From a virus: DNA of 54,913 nt. Position numbers and translations under genes: made by a program. The stretch covers positions 1-54,913 of the IMG/VR virus record IMGVR_UViG_3300021425_003774; one strand, written 5' to 3'. Shown piece by piece: positions 53,672 through 54,913 of this stretch (position 1 is its first letter; each line of letters starts with the position of its first letter). The notes beneath the pieces were generated by a model. It was not told the DNA's origin and ran no database searches. It saw nothing but the letters and a program-made list of their open reading frames with translations.

Positions 53672-54628
53672 TTACGCAGCCTCCGCCATTTCAACCGCAA
53701 GATTGAGAGCATCAAGCTTTCTCTTTGCGTTATGTCCGAACCAAGCAGCAGCAGCTCTTGTATCCGCAGACCTACCCATTTCGTGGTCAGTCATATAGGT
53801 TACTGAGTTGTAAGCATTCCACCATGTTCCTGGTGACATATCAGCTCCTGGCTGAGTATCAACGATTTCCAATGCACGTTCAGCAGTTCTTGATAGAACC
53901 TTACCTTCTTGATTAGAAGTACCGAATACTTGAGCAAGGAATGTCTTGTAAGCAGAATCAGAATACCTTTTTGAAGAAAGGAATTCAGCAGCTTCTTGAA
54001 ATTGCTCTACACGATTATGAGAGATACCAAGTAACTCTTTAACCATATCAGCATTGAAGTGATTTCTATGAGACAGCCTTACTGCAGGTTGACCTCTTTC
54101 AGTTAAAGCCATAGACAGAGTATTATTACAAACAACTCTTGTCATTACGAACTTAACATCAATAGACTTACCATATACATGAGGATTTGAAAATAAAAGA
54201 TAACCTTTTACTTGATCGTCATTTTTAAGGGTAAATCCATCTTTGACATCAGCAGCCGCAAAGACCATTTGACCGTCCTTTAGACTACCTGCGGTGTCCA
54301 TCACCATATCACCATTTGCTACGAATTCATTAAAGAACTCAAAAGCTTCTAAATTTTGACAAGGTTTCCAGTTACCTGAAACATTCGTCAAGATCTTGCC
54401 GTCAGTATCTCGTACCAAAGCCTCTTGACCTGTCTCAACTTTTTCACCGTTGATTTCAACAAAAGACTTCTTCTTAGAAACTGTCCAATCAAGATTAGCA
54501 GCTTGCATCATTTCTATCGGAGTCATATCATCCGATACCGGAACACCAAGACCGTGCCAAGGGATTCCTTTACTTTCACGATAAGCCATTGCAGCTACAC
54601 CGTTTACCATTTCTAATTCATGTGCCAT
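53672..54628 (-). CDS. DUF932 phage/plasmid-like protein
   Basis: A 318-residue protein. Opening MAHELEMVNGVAAMAYRESKGIPWHGLGVPV contains the PWHGLG motif of the DUF932 family, followed by DWTVSKKKSFVE and LFSNPHVYGKSIDVKFVMTRVVCNNTLSMAL (the RVVCxNTL motif), all typical. The length is normal for the family (about 300-370). It is frequent in phages and plasmids; no activity is established that I can state. AAGGAG stands before the ATG. Confidence 0.88.
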   Translation of the reverse strand: MAHELEMVNGVAAMAYRESKGIPWHGLGVPVSDDMTPIEMMQAANLDWTVSKKKSFVEINGEKVETGQEALVRDTDGKILTNVSGNWKPCQNLEAFEFFNEFVANGDMVMDTAGSLKDGQMVFAAADVKDGFTLKNDDQVKGYLLFSNPHVYGKSIDVKFVMTRVVCNNTLSMALTERGQPAVRLSHRNHFNADMVKELLGISHNRVEQFQEAAEFLSSKRYSDSAYKTFLAQVFGTSNQEGKVLSRTAERALEIVDTQPGADMSPGTWWNAYNSVTYMTDHEMGRSADTRAAAAWFGHNAKRKLDALNLAVEMAEAA

Positions 54629-54650
54629 AGTTATACTCCTTTTCCATTCA

Positions 54651-54809
54651 TTAGTTATTAAATTTCTCAGTCCAAGCTTTGAAGATCTCGAAAGATTCTC
54701 CTTTGCTCAAACCAAACTCATCTTGAAGCACCTTGGGAGCGCCGAACATATTAATAGTTCCGCTCTCTCGTAGTGCATCCAAAAACTCAAAATATTCATT
54801 AAGCGACAT
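54651..54809 (-). CDS. 52-residue conserved phage protein
   Basis: MSLNEYFEFLDALRESGTINMFGAPKVLQDEFGLSKGESFEIFKAWTEKF: helical, in the form of the small conserved phage proteins that read L-R-x-S-G-x-x-N-M-F-G-A...FGL. Overlaps the upstream partial gene by about 11 bases. No strong ribosome site is visible. Lies before the DUF932 gene in the same direction. Confidence 0.68.
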   Translation of the reverse strand: MSLNEYFEFLDALRESGTINMFGAPKVLQDEFGLSKGESFEIFKAWTEKFNN

Positions 54810-54913
54810 CAGAAAGAACTCCTGTAATTCCTAGTAACTTGAAACCCCAATCACAAACAATGTAATGATCTCCTGTGTCCTTCTCTACGATGATATCACC
54901 GACTGAAGTACTG
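54799..54913 (-). CDS. Partial early protein (3' end only), beta-rich
   Basis: The last 37 codons or so of a gene that enters from the right edge: STSVGDIIVEKDTGDHYIVCDWGFKLLG..., TAA at 54799-54801. The SVGD-x-I/V-x-x-x-x-T-G-x-x-Y-x-V...GF pattern is common in small phage proteins. The start lies outside the window. Confidence 0.6.
   Translation of the reverse strand, partial: STSVGDIIVEKDTGDHYIVCDWGFKLLGITGVLSDVA

Overview
The window is part of the genome of a T4-like tailed phage (contractile tail, lytic, AT-rich by eye). The neck, terminase, sheath, tube, portal, protease, scaffold and capsid genes appear in T4 order (13-14-15-16-17-18-19-20-21-22-23). Structural genes are preceded by T4-type late promoters (TATAAATA). 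The small genes on the other strand carry consensus sigma-70 promoters. The gene content (N-terminally related fibre proteins, hallmark small proteins, curli-like genes) resembles marine cyanophage/pelagiphage-type myoviruses. From memory I would place it near the HTVC008M-type phages of SAR11 or OM43, but I could not check this. The host is Gram-negative, because the phage encodes outer-membrane CsgG/CsgF proteins and a lipoprotein signal.

Layout. (1) 1-20.6 kb, plus strand: a giant tail fibre of more than 3870 residues with about 27 copies of a YYD-NNT-YY-DP repeat and an S74 self-cleaving chaperone, then small virion-type proteins, a glycan/surface-modification cluster (GH130-like propeller, TPR-methyltransferase, cytidylyltransferase-cupin fusion, cupin-like protein, sulfotransferase-like protein), then four fibre/adhesin-like proteins. 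(2) 20.6-34.0 kb, plus strand: the T4 head/neck/tail core from gp13 to gp23, with a nucleotidyltransferase between gp15 and gp16 and a 381-residue protein between gp20 and gp21, closed by a strong terminator. (3) 34.0-39.0 kb, minus strand: early genes under five near-identical sigma-70 promoters. These include hemC, tRNA-Glu, tRNA-Leu and an ORF-free stretch of about 660 nt with its own promoter, many perfect hairpins and a terminator, which is best read as a large structured noncoding RNA. (4) 39.2-49.2 kb, plus strand: a late-promoter module with two small membrane proteins, csgF, csgG, two curlin-repeat proteins, a FecR-domain protein, hemE, a GT2 glycosyltransferase, an LpxH-like phosphoesterase, a CHASE2-adenylate cyclase and a secreted protein. 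(5) 49.2-54.9 kb, minus strand: more early operons with small membrane proteins, a SnoaL-like protein, a SWIM zinc finger, a sugar-nucleotide epimerase and a DUF932 protein.

How it fits together. Early transcription runs leftward from sigma-70 promoters and makes host-takeover proteins, HemC, tRNAs and the large RNA. Late transcription runs rightward and makes the virion together with the curli/cAMP/HemE module. The most unusual content is the curli-type (type VIII) secretion module with its own amyloid-like substrates and an envelope-sensing adenylate cyclase, the split pair of heme genes (hemC early, hemE late), and the large RNA next to tRNA-Glu and hemC.
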